DNA from: Bacteroidales bacterium
GTDB taxonomy: Bacteria > Bacteroidota > Bacteroidia > Bacteroidales > UBA3824
Length of the DNA stretch: 52,066 nucleotides
Direction: 5' to 3'
Assembly (NCBI GenBank): GCA_017651345.1
Contig: JAGCDD010000460.1
Location: 1 to 52,066 of the forward strand
In this document: in pieces, positions 27,131 through 36,376 of the stretch
Layout: the number at the start of each line of letters is the position of its first letter
How positions within the stretch are numbered: position 1 is the stretch's first letter
The notes under the pieces: model-generated
The model's input: the letters and a program-made list of their open reading frames with translations, nothing else
Told to the model about the DNA's origin: nothing
The model's database searches: none
Program-made: the position numbers and the translations under genes

Positions 27131-29122
27131 ATGAAAAAACTATTTGCAATATTAGCATTAATGATTGCAGCACAGGTAGTTGCAGCGCAGGGTCAAGTGG
27201 CGGCTATCGATCAATTTGAATTTAAAATCAAGCCAGAAGGTTTTTCGGAGGCTTGGAAAGCTGTAAAAAACGGCAACAAATTTTTCGATACCAACAACCC
27301 CGCCATGTTTAGCGATGCCCTACCCTACTACCTCGAAGCCTACAAATACAACAGCGCAAACCCCGAACTCAACTACCGAATTGGCGTGTGTCAACTTTCG
27401 GGCAACGATCGCGAATCTGCGCTCAAATATTTGCAGACTGCATATCGCCACGACCATACCCTTGCTCCAATGCTTCCTTATTACCTTGCCCGTGCCGAAA
27501 TGCTCAACCTCATGTTCGATTCGGCTGAGGTGCATTTCAACGAGTTTTCTAAAAACAAAGCATTGCTTGCAAAAGTGGGTACAGCCACCGTTAGACAATA
27601 TAAGGAGCAATGCAGCACTGGTCGTCAGTTGATGAAAAATCCCGTTGACGTTACCATCACCAACATCACGTCAATCAATTCTGAATGGCCAGACTACAGC
27701 CCGATTATCTCTGCCGACGGTAGCATGATGTTGTTTACATCGCGTCGCGAAGGTTCGTCAAACAACAATACCGATAAGGTAGACGGCATTTACAACGAGG
27801 ACATCTACATTTCGTATTTTAAAAACGGACAATGGCAAGCACCTGTCAACGCCGGAAAAAGTCTCAACACCGACGCTCACGATGCCACTGTGGCTCTATC
27901 TGCCGACGGTCTTACACTTCTCACCTACACCATGGGCGACCTCTACATCAGTTACCTCAAAAAAGAAGGTTGGACCAAACCCGAAAAACTGCCCTCCACC
28001 ATCAATTCAGAACTGATTGAAAACTCGGCTTGTTTCTCTTACGACGGCAACACTATATATTTTATCCGCGGACGAAACCAAGACCCAGCCAAAAGCAACG
28101 GCGACATCTACGTTTCAAAACGCACCGGCAAAACTTGGGGACGTGCTGTAAAACTGCCTCCTAACATCAACACAAAATACGATGAAGACGGCGTGTACAT
28201 GCTTCCCGACGGCAAAACTTTGATTTTTTCGTCGAAAGGACACAACAGCATGGGCGGATACGATATTTTTAAAACCACACTTAAATCCGACGGCACTTGG
28301 ACCGACCCCGTAAACCTCGGCTACCCAATCAACACTCCTGCCGACAATGTTTACTATGTGCTTTCTGCCGACGGCAAAACAGGTTATTATTCGGCAGAAC
28401 GCTCTGATTCTAAGGGTTATACCGATATTTATATGGTAACTTACAACCAAACCCAACAACCAGTAATTGCCGACAAACCCAAAGACGAAGAACCCGCCAT
28501 TGTAACGCAGATGACCCTCGTCACTGGCTCTGTTACCGACTCTAAGGGCAACGCAATAGCCGCCGAGGTAGAAATCTACGACAACGACAAAAACGAACTT
28601 GTTTACAGCACATCAACCAACAGTGCAACAAGTCGTTACGTAGTTTCGTTGCCCGCAGGACCTAATTATGGTATGTCGATCAAAGCCGATGGATTCTTGT
28701 TTCATTCCGAAAACTTCAACCTCAAAAACGACAGCACATTCTCTAAAAAAGAGATTAACGTTAACCTTCAAAAAATTGAAGAAGGCAGCAAAACCGTGCT
28801 CAACAACCTGTTTTTCGATACCGACAAATGGGATATTAAACCCGAATCAGAAAGCGAACTAACTCAAATTGTTGCACTTTTGAATCAAAACGCCAGTATC
28901 AAACTCGAGATTTCGGGACATACCGACAGTAGCGGTTCAAAAGACCACAACAAAACCCTCTCACAAAAACGCGCCAACTCGGTAATTGAATGGCTTGCGG
29001 CTCACGGAATCAACAAATCGCGCCTTACAGCTCGTGGTGCAGGCGATTCGGAACCCGCCGCCGACAATGCTACCGAAGAAGGAAGAAAAATTAACCGTCG
29101 CGTTGAAATGAAAATCCTATAA
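27131..29122 (+). CDS. PorE-like protein: TPR, PD40 propeller, carboxypeptidase-like and OmpA domains
   Basis: A 663-aa protein with a signal peptide (1-19, ending AQ). TPR-like helices (about 40-165) are followed by WD40-like PD40 repeats (YSPIISADGSMMLFTSRR, ACFSYDGNTIYFIRGR, LPDGKTLIFSSKGHNSMGGYDIFKT; about 185-430). A carboxypeptidase-regulatory-like beta domain (VTGSVTDSKGNAIAAEVEIYD, about 460-540) precedes a C-terminal OmpA domain (LNNLFFDTDKWDIKPES; ISGHTDSSGSK; TLSQKRANSV). The Asp and Arg that bind diaminopimelate in OmpA domains are present. The same domain order is known from PorE of the type IX secretion system, but no lipobox and no PorK/L/M/N genes are seen. It likely anchors an envelope complex to peptidoglycan. 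Confidence 0.88.
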   Translation: MKKLFAILALMIAAQVVAAQGQVAAIDQFEFKIKPEGFSEAWKAVKNGNKFFDTNNPAMFSDALPYYLEAYKYNSANPELNYRIGVCQLSGNDRESALKYLQTAYRHDHTLAPMLPYYLARAEMLNLMFDSAEVHFNEFSKNKALLAKVGTATVRQYKEQCSTGRQLMKNPVDVTITNITSINSEWPDYSPIISADGSMMLFTSRREGSSNNNTDKVDGIYNEDIYISYFKNGQWQAPVNAGKSLNTDAHDATVALSADGLTLLTYTMGDLYISYLKKEGWTKPEKLPSTINSELIENSACFSYDGNTIYFIRGRNQDPAKSNGDIYVSKRTGKTWGRAVKLPPNINTKYDEDGVYMLPDGKTLIFSSKGHNSMGGYDIFKTTLKSDGTWTDPVNLGYPINTPADNVYYVLSADGKTGYYSAERSDSKGYTDIYMVTYNQTQQPVIADKPKDEEPAIVTQMTLVTGSVTDSKGNAIAAEVEIYDNDKNELVYSTSTNSATSRYVVSLPAGPNYGMSIKADGFLFHSENFNLKNDSTFSKKEINVNLQKIEEGSKTVLNNLFFDTDKWDIKPESESELTQIVALLNQNASIKLEISGHTDSSGSKDHNKTLSQKRANSVIEWLAAHGINKSRLTARGAGDSEPAADNATEEGRKINRRVEMKIL

Positions 29123-29163
29123 ATAAATTAATTAGAATAACAAAACAGAAAACAAATATAACG

Positions 29164-31245
29164 ATGCAAAACATGAAAAAGTCACTGTTAATCATCTCTG
29201 CCATATTGCTCGGCATACAAATGCCTGCATTTTCGCAGTTTAAGCCAAAAATCTCTAAAAGCGAATTTTTGACATCGCCCGAAGGCTCAAAAGAGGCTTG
29301 GAAAAACGTCCGCATTGGCAACCGTCACTATCGCCACATGGAATCGGGACACATGAAAATTGCCGCCAACTACTACAACTTGGCTCTTGAATACAACGAA
29401 GACAACGCTGCTCTTCTTTACCGTACTGGTGTTAGCGAAATTTGGGTTTCGCATAATGCTGAAGCTCTCAAACATTTAGATAATGTTTTTTCTTCTAATG
29501 GCAATTCCATAGCTCAAGATTGCGAATACTATCTTGCAATTGCCCAACAGCGCAACAATCAGTTCGACAAGGCGTTATCAAGCTTTGAGTCTTGCACCGA
29601 AACCATGACTCCACGCTATCTTAAAAAATACTCATCAGATGTTGCTCTCCGCAAACAGCAATGCGAAACAGGTATAAAACTCACTAAAGAACGTCCTCGT
29701 GCTATTAGCCGCAAAATGGATGGAACAATCAACACCATCTTTGCCGAATATGCACCTATTTTTGGTAATGTTGATTCGCTATTGTATTTTACATCGCGCC
29801 GTTACGAAGGCCACCGCAACCGCCGCAACTCGCTCAACTTTGAGTTTTTTGAAGACATCTACACATCGTCGCCCACCAACGGCGTTTGGAGCGATGGTCA
29901 GCGTCTTTCAAAACCCATCAACAAAAGACGCAACGATGCCACCTGCGCAATGGACATCACCGGCACCGAAATGATTATTTATCGTGGCAAAAAAGGCAAC
30001 GGCTCGCTCTACAGCACCCAACGCAAACAAAATGGTAAATGGAAACATCCGAGCAAAAACGTTAAATTCAACAAAAACAACTCAAAAGAGATTGCACTTG
30101 CATTCTCAAACGATAGCACACGTTGCGTATTTGCATCCGACCGCAAAAAAGACAGTCAAGGCGGATTCGACCTCTATTACAGCACACGCAACGCCAAAGG
30201 CAAATGGAGCAAACCTCAAAATTTTGGAGCCCCCATCAACTCGCAATACAACGAGGTTTCGGCTTGCTTTGGCGCAGGCGACACCTTATTATATTTTGCA
30301 TCTAACAACGAAAAAAGCGTTGGTGGATACGACCTTATGGTAAGCTCGTATCGCGACGGTGCTTGGCAAGAACCCATCAACCTTGGTCTCCAAGTAAACT
30401 CAGGCGACGACGACCAATATTTCTCTCTTATTCCCGGTAACGACCGCATTGGTTTCTACGCATCTAAACGCGCCGGCGGACAAGGCAACTTCGACATCTA
30501 CCGCATTATGGTTATCAACAAACCTGCACGTCAATTGCCTGCATTGCCCCCGCTTGTGGCTGTTAACGCTGCAAAAGAACCCGCCCTTCCCCTCGAAGAC
30601 CCCGTGGTTATCAAAACTATGCGTATGACAATCGTTAAAGGTGTTGTAACCGATTGGGATTCAACCAAATTCCTCAAAGCAAAAATCGAAATCACCGACA
30701 ACGCTACAAACGCTGTAATCGAAACCATCACCACAATAGAAGGCGACGGCAAATACACAGTAATGCTTCCTTCGGGCAAAAACTACGCTATGACAGTTAG
30801 TAGCGAAGGATATATGTTCCATTCCGAAAACTTCAACATTCCTGCCGCCACCAAATATCAAGAAATCACAAAGAATATCCGTCTCCTCTCGATGGACCCT
30901 GGAAGCAAAGTTGTGCTCAACAACGTATTCTTCGACACTGGAAAAGCAACCCTCCGTCCCGAATCGTACGGCGAGCTCAACCGTCTTGCTGACGTATTCA
31001 AACTCTATCCCAAACTCGTAATCGAGATTTCGGGTCACACCGACAATGTGGGTAGCAAAGCCGCCAACAACAAGCTTTCGCTCAACCGTGCCAAAGCCGT
31101 GGTAGACTACATGATAAGCATCGGCGTAGAAAAATCGCACCTTATTGCCAAAGGCTACGGACCGAGCCAGCCCCGCGACACCAACAAGACTCCAGAAGGA
31201 CGTCAGAACAACCGCCGCGTAGAAGCTAAGATCATTAGCAAATAA
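29164..31245 (+). CDS. Second PorE-like TPR/PD40/OmpA protein (tandem paralogue)
   Basis: A 693-aa protein, same architecture as the preceding gene and clearly paralogous: signal peptide (about 1-23, ending FSQ), TPR region with PEGSKEAWKNVRIGNRHYR (compare PEGFSEAWKAVKNGNKFF in its neighbour), PD40 repeats (ASDRKKDSQGGFDLYYSTRNAKGKWSKPQNFG; FASNNEKSVGGYDLMV), regulatory-like domain (IVKGVVTDWDSTKFLKAKIEI) and OmpA domain (ISGHTDNVGSK, KLSLNRAKAVV). The gap to the upstream gene is 41 bp. A second ATG (29173) would also fit the signal peptide. A strong terminator closes the operon. Confidence 0.88.
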   Translation: MQNMKKSLLIISAILLGIQMPAFSQFKPKISKSEFLTSPEGSKEAWKNVRIGNRHYRHMESGHMKIAANYYNLALEYNEDNAALLYRTGVSEIWVSHNAEALKHLDNVFSSNGNSIAQDCEYYLAIAQQRNNQFDKALSSFESCTETMTPRYLKKYSSDVALRKQQCETGIKLTKERPRAISRKMDGTINTIFAEYAPIFGNVDSLLYFTSRRYEGHRNRRNSLNFEFFEDIYTSSPTNGVWSDGQRLSKPINKRRNDATCAMDITGTEMIIYRGKKGNGSLYSTQRKQNGKWKHPSKNVKFNKNNSKEIALAFSNDSTRCVFASDRKKDSQGGFDLYYSTRNAKGKWSKPQNFGAPINSQYNEVSACFGAGDTLLYFASNNEKSVGGYDLMVSSYRDGAWQEPINLGLQVNSGDDDQYFSLIPGNDRIGFYASKRAGGQGNFDIYRIMVINKPARQLPALPPLVAVNAAKEPALPLEDPVVIKTMRMTIVKGVVTDWDSTKFLKAKIEITDNATNAVIETITTIEGDGKYTVMLPSGKNYAMTVSSEGYMFHSENFNIPAATKYQEITKNIRLLSMDPGSKVVLNNVFFDTGKATLRPESYGELNRLADVFKLYPKLVIEISGHTDNVGSKAANNKLSLNRAKAVVDYMISIGVEKSHLIAKGYGPSQPRDTNKTPEGRQNNRRVEAKIISK

Positions 31246-31281
31246 TTTTTGTGCTCCATAGTTATTTTAATTATTCAACAG

Positions 31282-31311
31282 CCGCCGAAAAAAATTTTTC
31301 GGCGGTTTTTG
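31282..31311 (+). terminator. Strong terminator of the TPR/PorE-like operon
   Basis: Perfect 11-bp stem CCGCCGAAAAA (31282-31292) / TTTTTCGGCGG (31295-31305) with a 2-base centre and T tail. Confidence 0.88.
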
Positions 31312-31328
31312 CGTTTTCTTATAGAAAA

Positions 31329-31361
31329 ATTGTAATAAAAAATAGATTTTTCTTACCTTTG
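31329..31361 (+). promoter_or_regulatory. Promoter of the kelch lipoprotein / barrel pair
   Basis: ATTG (31329-31332), 21 bases, TACCTTTG (31354-31361). The leader to ATG 31428 is about 60 nt. Confidence 0.65.
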
Positions 31362-31427
31362 CAACGAATTGGAACGATTTTGGCAATAGCGAATTAAAGA
31401 TTAAATAAAATATAATAACTAAAACCT

Positions 31428-33104
31428 ATGAAAACATCTCACCTTATCCCATATTTGATGACCATAGCGGTAGTTACAGGCTGCATCAAGGAAGATGGCG
31501 AACCGTATACCATTGAGAGACAGATTGACCAAACAACCTTAGTATCTTCGCTCAAAGGATATATGTACGGAAATGCTAGCACCGATGTTATAACCAAAGA
31601 CACCTTTGAACTTTTCTTCAACAACAGAAATATTCAAGATTTGGACGTTTACCTCGGAGTTAAATCAAAATTTTATGTTTACGACACTTCGCGCATTATT
31701 CAATGCGGATATGTCTATTCATATTCCGACACTATGCCAACCATAAAAAAGAAGGATTGCGAGGTGTTTGAAACTATCAATTGGAATCAAGACAACAATC
31801 ACGATTCAATATCTTTTGAAGGCGAGCAACACAAACTCCAATTCCATACAGATGTTCATATCCGCTCATTTGTTGTTAACCAAAAAGGCGACACTTGCTA
31901 CAATCCTCAAGTATTAACACACAAAACAAGCATGCCGAGCGACGTTTGGTATCAGAGAAACGATGCTCCGGGACTTTTCCCTGCCCGCGAAGGCATAATA
32001 ACCGCCACTACCGACAAAGGTACAACTTATTTTTACGGTGGTCGTGGCACAATCGACTGTTATTCCGATATGTGGGTATACATTGCAACAACCGATACTT
32101 GGGAACAGAAATGTACATTTAATCCCACTGATGCACACACATATTCTTCACCTGTAGAACGTTGCTACGGCGCAGCTTTTACGTATTACAATACAACAAC
32201 AAACGACACTTTGATATACATAATAGGAGGTGAAGACGCTACAGGAGCTGCTACTAAATACAACTTCATTTATAGTATCAAAAACAACCGTTTTGGATAC
32301 CATGCCGACCATCCCAACGGTCGCCAATATGTAGAACCGTTAGACAATCCTCGCACAGGTATGATAGCTTTCAACGTAGAATCTCCCTCTGGCGAAACAG
32401 TTCATGTAGTTGGTATGGGCATGTTTAAAGACGAAATGTCATCTATCGAAGCAGTAGAACCTAAGTTATTCTACTACGATGTAGTTAAAGACAAATTAAC
32501 TCCAAATCCCGAAACCAACGAAGACGACGGAACTCACATTTACACATGGAAAACTTTTGGTAGCGTATCCAAAGAAGGTGTTCTTGGCGACAAGGCTGCT
32601 ATTGGTTTCCACCATTCAATTGCGGTTAAAATTAACAAAAGCACCGTTATTGTTGGCTCTGGAGAAGACTCTGATGGAAATTTTGGCAGAGTATTCTATG
32701 AAATAAAGAGCAACAAGGCTTCCGAAATAGAAAGCAAACAATTGCCGCTTCCTCCTGAGGATTTTAAAGCTCGCAAAAACGCTACTGCATTCTATCTTGA
32801 ATACAATCACTTAGGTGGCTCTTACAGTAAATTCTACGTAGGCACAGGTGTTGACAAAGACGGCAATCTGCTCAACGATTTCTGGGCATACGATTTAGCC
32901 AACGGCACATGGAATCAAATCAGAGATTGCAGCAATATTCTACGTCAAGGTGCGGTAGGATTCTCTATTATGCGTATCGACGACCTTGTAAACAAAGGCG
33001 CAGAACCTCAACAACGTGGAATTGTAGCTTTTGGCAAAGGTACACAAATTGGTGGCGATGGTGGCTACACTGTCCGCAACGATGTTTGGGAATACTTACC
33101 GTAA
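31428..33104 (+). CDS. Kelch-repeat lipoprotein
   Basis: A 558-aa protein with a lipoprotein signal peptide (MKTSHLIPYLMTIAVVTGC; lipobox VTGC, Cys19). Residues about 25-170 form a non-kelch N-terminal domain. From about 180 onward six or so kelch-like blades are seen: ARE(G)...TYFYGGRGTIDCYSDMWVYIATTDTWEQ, YIIGGEDATGA, VVGMGMF, HHSIAVKINKSTVIVGSGED, and a last blade NDFWAYDLANGTWNQ. Such lipoproteins sit on the outer membrane. It is 38 bp upstream of a beta-barrel gene, so the two may form an outer-membrane pair. Ligand unknown. Confidence 0.82.
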   Translation: MKTSHLIPYLMTIAVVTGCIKEDGEPYTIERQIDQTTLVSSLKGYMYGNASTDVITKDTFELFFNNRNIQDLDVYLGVKSKFYVYDTSRIIQCGYVYSYSDTMPTIKKKDCEVFETINWNQDNNHDSISFEGEQHKLQFHTDVHIRSFVVNQKGDTCYNPQVLTHKTSMPSDVWYQRNDAPGLFPAREGIITATTDKGTTYFYGGRGTIDCYSDMWVYIATTDTWEQKCTFNPTDAHTYSSPVERCYGAAFTYYNTTTNDTLIYIIGGEDATGAATKYNFIYSIKNNRFGYHADHPNGRQYVEPLDNPRTGMIAFNVESPSGETVHVVGMGMFKDEMSSIEAVEPKLFYYDVVKDKLTPNPETNEDDGTHIYTWKTFGSVSKEGVLGDKAAIGFHHSIAVKINKSTVIVGSGEDSDGNFGRVFYEIKSNKASEIESKQLPLPPEDFKARKNATAFYLEYNHLGGSYSKFYVGTGVDKDGNLLNDFWAYDLANGTWNQIRDCSNILRQGAVGFSIMRIDDLVNKGAEPQQRGIVAFGKGTQIGGDGGYTVRNDVWEYLP

Positions 33105-33142
33105 TTAATTAACTGAATATTAAACCGAAAAAATATAACAAG

Positions 33143-33946
33143 ATGAAACATCTGACTTTAATATTACTATTCTGCCTCGGATGCGTAGCAGTAGCCTCAG
33201 CGCAGATAGAAGAGGGAAGCAAGGGCGAATACCGCTATTGGGGCATTATTATTGGTCTCAATCACGGTTTTAGCGCTCCCGAAAACACCAACGAAAACGT
33301 TATGCTCCACACCGCCAAAGGCGACATGTACAAAACTCGTGCAAGTGGTTTTAGTTATACTCCCGGTTACCAAATTGGTGCTGTTTACAACATTGACTTT
33401 AAAAACAACAAGTCGGGTATTCAAACAGGTCTTGAATTTACCAACTACGGTTGCCGCACCAAATACGAAACACGCGACAACAACCTCCCTTACGACATGA
33501 AAGAGTCATTTCGTGCAATGGCAGTTTCGGTTCCGTTGCTCTTAAAATTTGGCGCAAGCGACATTTATCGCAATATGACATACGTAACTCTCGGAGTAAG
33601 AGCTCATTACAATATTTCAGTAATGCAGGGGCAGAAAGCAAGTTGGAACTCGCAAAAATACGGCAAAAAACTCACTGGCGACGAAATAAACCAGTTTTCT
33701 GTTTGCGGCGTACTTGGATTCAACGTGGGAATGCTTAGCATCAACGCTAACTATATGTTTATGAACTTTATCAACGATGAGTGCCAAATTGTTGAAAACG
33801 GCATGACAAAAAAACCGTTTGAAGGTATCAAAGGTGGTCTTTATATCTACACAAGCCTCAATATTCCTATGTGTCGTTGGCTGACGGTACACAATTGGCA
33901 AGCTGAAAAAATCCGTCGCAAACTTCACGGCGGCTCTACTTTCTAA
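33143..33946 (+). CDS. Outer-membrane beta-barrel protein (PorT-like fold)
   Basis: A 267-aa protein with a signal peptide (MKHLTLILLFCLGCVAVASAQ). Amphipathic strands of a small barrel follow (GIIIGLNHGFSAP; GYQIGAVYNIDFKNNKSGIQTGLEFTNYG; VSVPLLLKFGA; VTLGVRAHYNISV; GFNVGMLSINANYMF). These fit the OMP_b-brl/PorT-like group of Bacteroidota. The last ~25 residues are basic. Cys at -7 within the signal is not followed by a lipobox-like context. Same transcript as the kelch lipoprotein, with a terminator downstream. Confidence 0.75.
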   Translation: MKHLTLILLFCLGCVAVASAQIEEGSKGEYRYWGIIIGLNHGFSAPENTNENVMLHTAKGDMYKTRASGFSYTPGYQIGAVYNIDFKNNKSGIQTGLEFTNYGCRTKYETRDNNLPYDMKESFRAMAVSVPLLLKFGASDIYRNMTYVTLGVRAHYNISVMQGQKASWNSQKYGKKLTGDEINQFSVCGVLGFNVGMLSINANYMFMNFINDECQIVENGMTKKPFEGIKGGLYIYTSLNIPMCRWLTVHNWQAEKIRRKLHGGSTF

Positions 33947-33973
33947 AACAACTAAAAGTATCCATATTTCAAA

Positions 33974-34008
33974 AACGGGATTCTCTATTGGGAATTCCGT
34001 TTTTTTTG
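33974..34008 (+). terminator. Terminator after the beta-barrel gene
   Basis: Stem AACGGGATTC (33974-33983) / GAATTCCGTT (33992-34001), one G-T pair, followed by a run of T. Confidence 0.8.
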
Positions 34009-34036
34009 TATACTTTTACGCATTAAATCTTTAAGC

Positions 34037-35086
34037 ATGAAAACTAAAATTATAATCTCTTCTATCATATTGCTTGTATGCGGATGCACCGCAATACAAA
34101 AAACCACCGATTCGTATCAAAACGAGTTTGTGGTAATGTTCTACAATCTTGAAAATATGTTTGACATTATTGATAGTCCCGACACCAACGATTCGGATTT
34201 TACACCCACAGGAGCTAAAAACTGGACTCACAACCGCTACGAAACCAAGAAAAAACGCATTTGGCAGGTGATTGCCTCGGTAAACGAAAAACGCTTTCCC
34301 GACATTATAGGTGTGTGCGAAATCGAAAATCACAGCGTTATGCAGGATATCATCAACACCACGCCTTTAGGTGCGCTGGGCTATAGTTGCTACTATCACG
34401 AAACTCTCGACCGAAGGGGTATTGATGTGGCTGTAATGTATCGCAGCGAAACTTTCCAGATTATCGACACCACATTTATACACATATACTTTCCCACCGA
34501 CCCCACTTACAATTCGCGCGATATTGTATATATCAAAGGCATTGCAAAAGAGTTTGGCGACACACTCCACGTGTTTGTAAACCACTGGCCAAGCCGCTAC
34601 AGCGGTCGTATAGCAAGCGAAGAACTACGTATGACGGCAGCTCAAACCCTCCGCCACTGCACCGACTCTATATCAGCCATCAACCCTCTTGCCAAAATTG
34701 TTTGCATTGGCGACTTTAACGACACTCCGCTCGACCGCTCGGTAAACGAAGGACTCAACTCTCTCACCACATTCGACACCATACAGCCAAACCGTCTTTA
34801 CCACCTTGCACACTATATGCAAACCGTAAAAAAAATGTGGACTTACAATTATCAGGGAATCTACGATATTCTCGACCAAATATTTGTTTCGGGAGGACTT
34901 ATGCTCAACAGCGGACTTTGCTGCACCAAAGACGATGCTCAAACCGTATACCGCGATTTTATAATCGAAGACAACGGACAAGGACCTAAGCCCAAGCGCA
35001 CTTATATCGGCATGAAATACAACGACGGATTCTCCGACCATCTGCCCGTGATGCTCACCCTTCACGAGCCAGTACAACACAAATAA
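34037..35086 (+). CDS. Endonuclease/exonuclease/phosphatase family lipoprotein
   Basis: A 349-aa protein with a lipoprotein signal (MKTKIIISSIILLVCGC; lipobox VCGC). The EEP fold motifs are complete: FYNLENMFD (metal-site Asn), IGVCEIENH (catalytic Glu), RRGIDVAVMY, FVNHWPSR, CIGDFNDTPLDRS (GDFN) and a final SDHLPVML with the catalytic His. As a surface-anchored Mg-dependent phosphoesterase it may hydrolyse extracellular DNA or phosphate esters; the substrate is not determinable. It is separated from the barrel gene by a terminator. Confidence 0.88.
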   Translation: MKTKIIISSIILLVCGCTAIQKTTDSYQNEFVVMFYNLENMFDIIDSPDTNDSDFTPTGAKNWTHNRYETKKKRIWQVIASVNEKRFPDIIGVCEIENHSVMQDIINTTPLGALGYSCYYHETLDRRGIDVAVMYRSETFQIIDTTFIHIYFPTDPTYNSRDIVYIKGIAKEFGDTLHVFVNHWPSRYSGRIASEELRMTAAQTLRHCTDSISAINPLAKIVCIGDFNDTPLDRSVNEGLNSLTTFDTIQPNRLYHLAHYMQTVKKMWTYNYQGIYDILDQIFVSGGLMLNSGLCCTKDDAQTVYRDFIIEDNGQGPKPKRTYIGMKYNDGFSDHLPVMLTLHEPVQHK

Positions 35087-35097
35087 TCAAAAAAAAA

Positions 35098-35126
35098 GAG
35101 CGGCATCCTAAGGATTGCCGCCCAAG
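35098..35126 (-). terminator. Hairpin terminator between convergent genes
   Basis: Stem GCGGCATCCT (35100-35109) / AGGATTGCCGC (35111-35121) with one bulge. The A run at 35089-35097 becomes a T tail on the minus strand, so it best serves the 35151 gene, and may also stop the lipoprotein transcript. Confidence 0.72.
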
Positions 35127-35150
35127 TTTCACATTTTAAAAAATCACTAA

Positions 35151-35513
35151 TTATGCTTTCTGTATACCTTGTTCGCGCATATAACGCTCAACTACATCGT
35201 CTAAGCCACCTGCATCGGCAATAATTTGCTCGCCTTGTGCATTTTCCATAAGTTTGAGCTTAAGACCATTAGCTGTGGCGGGACCAAACGAGCCGTCGGC
35301 TTCTACGCCTACAAACTCTTGAAGCGCTTTTATTGTTTTTGGACCGAGTTTACCGTCTTCTGTTAAGCCGGCATTGTTCTCGCTGTTGAGCCATGCTTGA
35401 AGTTTTTTGATAGTGTTTTGACCTATCATTCCATCGGGTTTAGTACCTATTTTCTCTTGCAGTTTGATAATTGTGTCGTGATCTAACTGCCAAATTGAAT
35501 TAATGTCTGCCAT
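35151..35513 (-). CDS. Small peptidoglycan-binding-domain protein without signal peptide
   Basis: A 120-aa protein with two PG_binding_1-like half repeats (LQEKIGTKPDGMIGQNTIKKLQAWL at 18-42; LTEDGKLGPKTIKALQEFV at about 50-68; a third partial DGSFGPATANGLKLKL). The C-terminal tail is acidic and helical. There is no signal peptide, membrane helix or enzymatic domain, which is unusual for a wall-binding domain. It could be released by another route, be part of a phage-like or contractile system, or bind something else. No neighbour clarifies this. Confidence 0.75.
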   Translation of the reverse strand: MADINSIWQLDHDTIIKLQEKIGTKPDGMIGQNTIKKLQAWLNSENNAGLTEDGKLGPKTIKALQEFVGVEADGSFGPATANGLKLKLMENAQGEQIIADAGGLDDVVERYMREQGIQKA

Positions 35514-35656
35514 TCTGAATGTGTTTTTTGTTTAAATATTGTTAGTTTCTTTCAAGCGTAAATATACGAAGTTTTTTAATACACTGAATAAATTTTGTAA
35601 AAAAAAATTTCGTTTTTTTCAATTAATTTACGTTGCAAAAAATATACCACTGACTA

Positions 35657-36199
35657 CTAATAGTTTTGGGCTTTTAATTGGAAATATGATTGAGGATGGT
35701 CGCACACGGGACAAACTTCGGGTGCCGACTTGCCCACAACTATGTGTCCGCAGTTGCTACATTGCCAAATGCAATCGCCATCGCGCGAGAAAACTATTTT
35801 GTCTTCGATATTTTTCAGCAGTTTGCGGTAACGCTCCTCGTGTTCTTTTTCAATGGCAGCCACACCTTCAAATAGGTCAGCAATTTCGTTGAAACCCTCT
35901 TCGCGAGCTTCTTTTGCCATACGGGGATACATATCTGTCCATTCAGAATTTTCACCCTCGGCAGCATCTTTTAGGTTAGCAAGAGTATCTTGGATTTTAC
36001 CTCCACAGAGCAGTTTAAACCAAATTTTAGCATGTTCTTTTTCTTGGTTTGCGGTTTCTTCAAAAAGGTTACCAATCTGCACAAAGCCATCTTTTTTTGC
36101 CTTAGAAGCATAATATGTGTATTTGTTACGAGCTTGGCTTTCACCTGCAAACGCCTCCATCAGGTTCTGTTCTGTTTTTGTGCCTTTTAGTGATTTCAT
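35657..36199 (-). CDS. rbr: Rubrerythrin
   Basis: Non-haem diiron peroxidase that detoxifies hydrogen peroxide in anaerobes. 180 aa from ATG 36199 ([13 protein letters not shown], the family start). The four-helix bundle carries [10 protein letters not shown] (ExxR), [12 protein letters not shown] and [14 protein letters not shown] (ExxH iron ligands). The C-terminal rubredoxin domain has CSNCGHIV and [11 protein letters not shown] for the Fe(Cys)4 centre. Single gene. Its presence indicates an anaerobic lifestyle with oxidative-stress defence. Confidence 0.96.
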   Translation of the reverse strand: MKSLKGTKTEQNLMEAFAGESQARNKYTYYASKAKKDGFVQIGNLFEETANQEKEHAKIWFKLLCGGKIQDTLANLKDAAEGENSEWTDMYPRMAKEAREEGFNEIADLFEGVAAIEKEHEERYRKLLKNIEDKIVFSRDGDCIWQCSNCGHIVVGKSAPEVCPVCDHPQSYFQLKAQNY

Positions 36200-36317
36200 T
36201 GTGTGTGAATTTTGATTGTTTGTAATATGTGATTTATTTATAATGTGCAAATATAGGGAATTTTATGAAATAAAGAATTACCCTCTGCAAATTAATTCAA
36301 AATTCCAAATAAAAAAA

Positions 36318-36346
36318 GCCCGCAGCGTTTTGCCACGGGCTTTTTT
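36318..36346 (-). terminator. Terminator downstream of the 36377 lipoprotein gene
   Basis: GCCCG (36318-36322) pairs with CGGGC (36336-36340), loop about 13 nt, flanked by A7 on the left and T6 on the right. It terminates the leftward lipoprotein gene. Confidence 0.75.
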
Positions 36347-36376
36347 ATATTTGTTTGTTAAAACTTTCGACTAAAA

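Noticed and set aside
26106-31245. Calling a type IX secretion locus
   Set aside because: Only PorE-like domain architecture is present; no porK/L/M/N, sov or CTD-bearing cargo is seen in the window.
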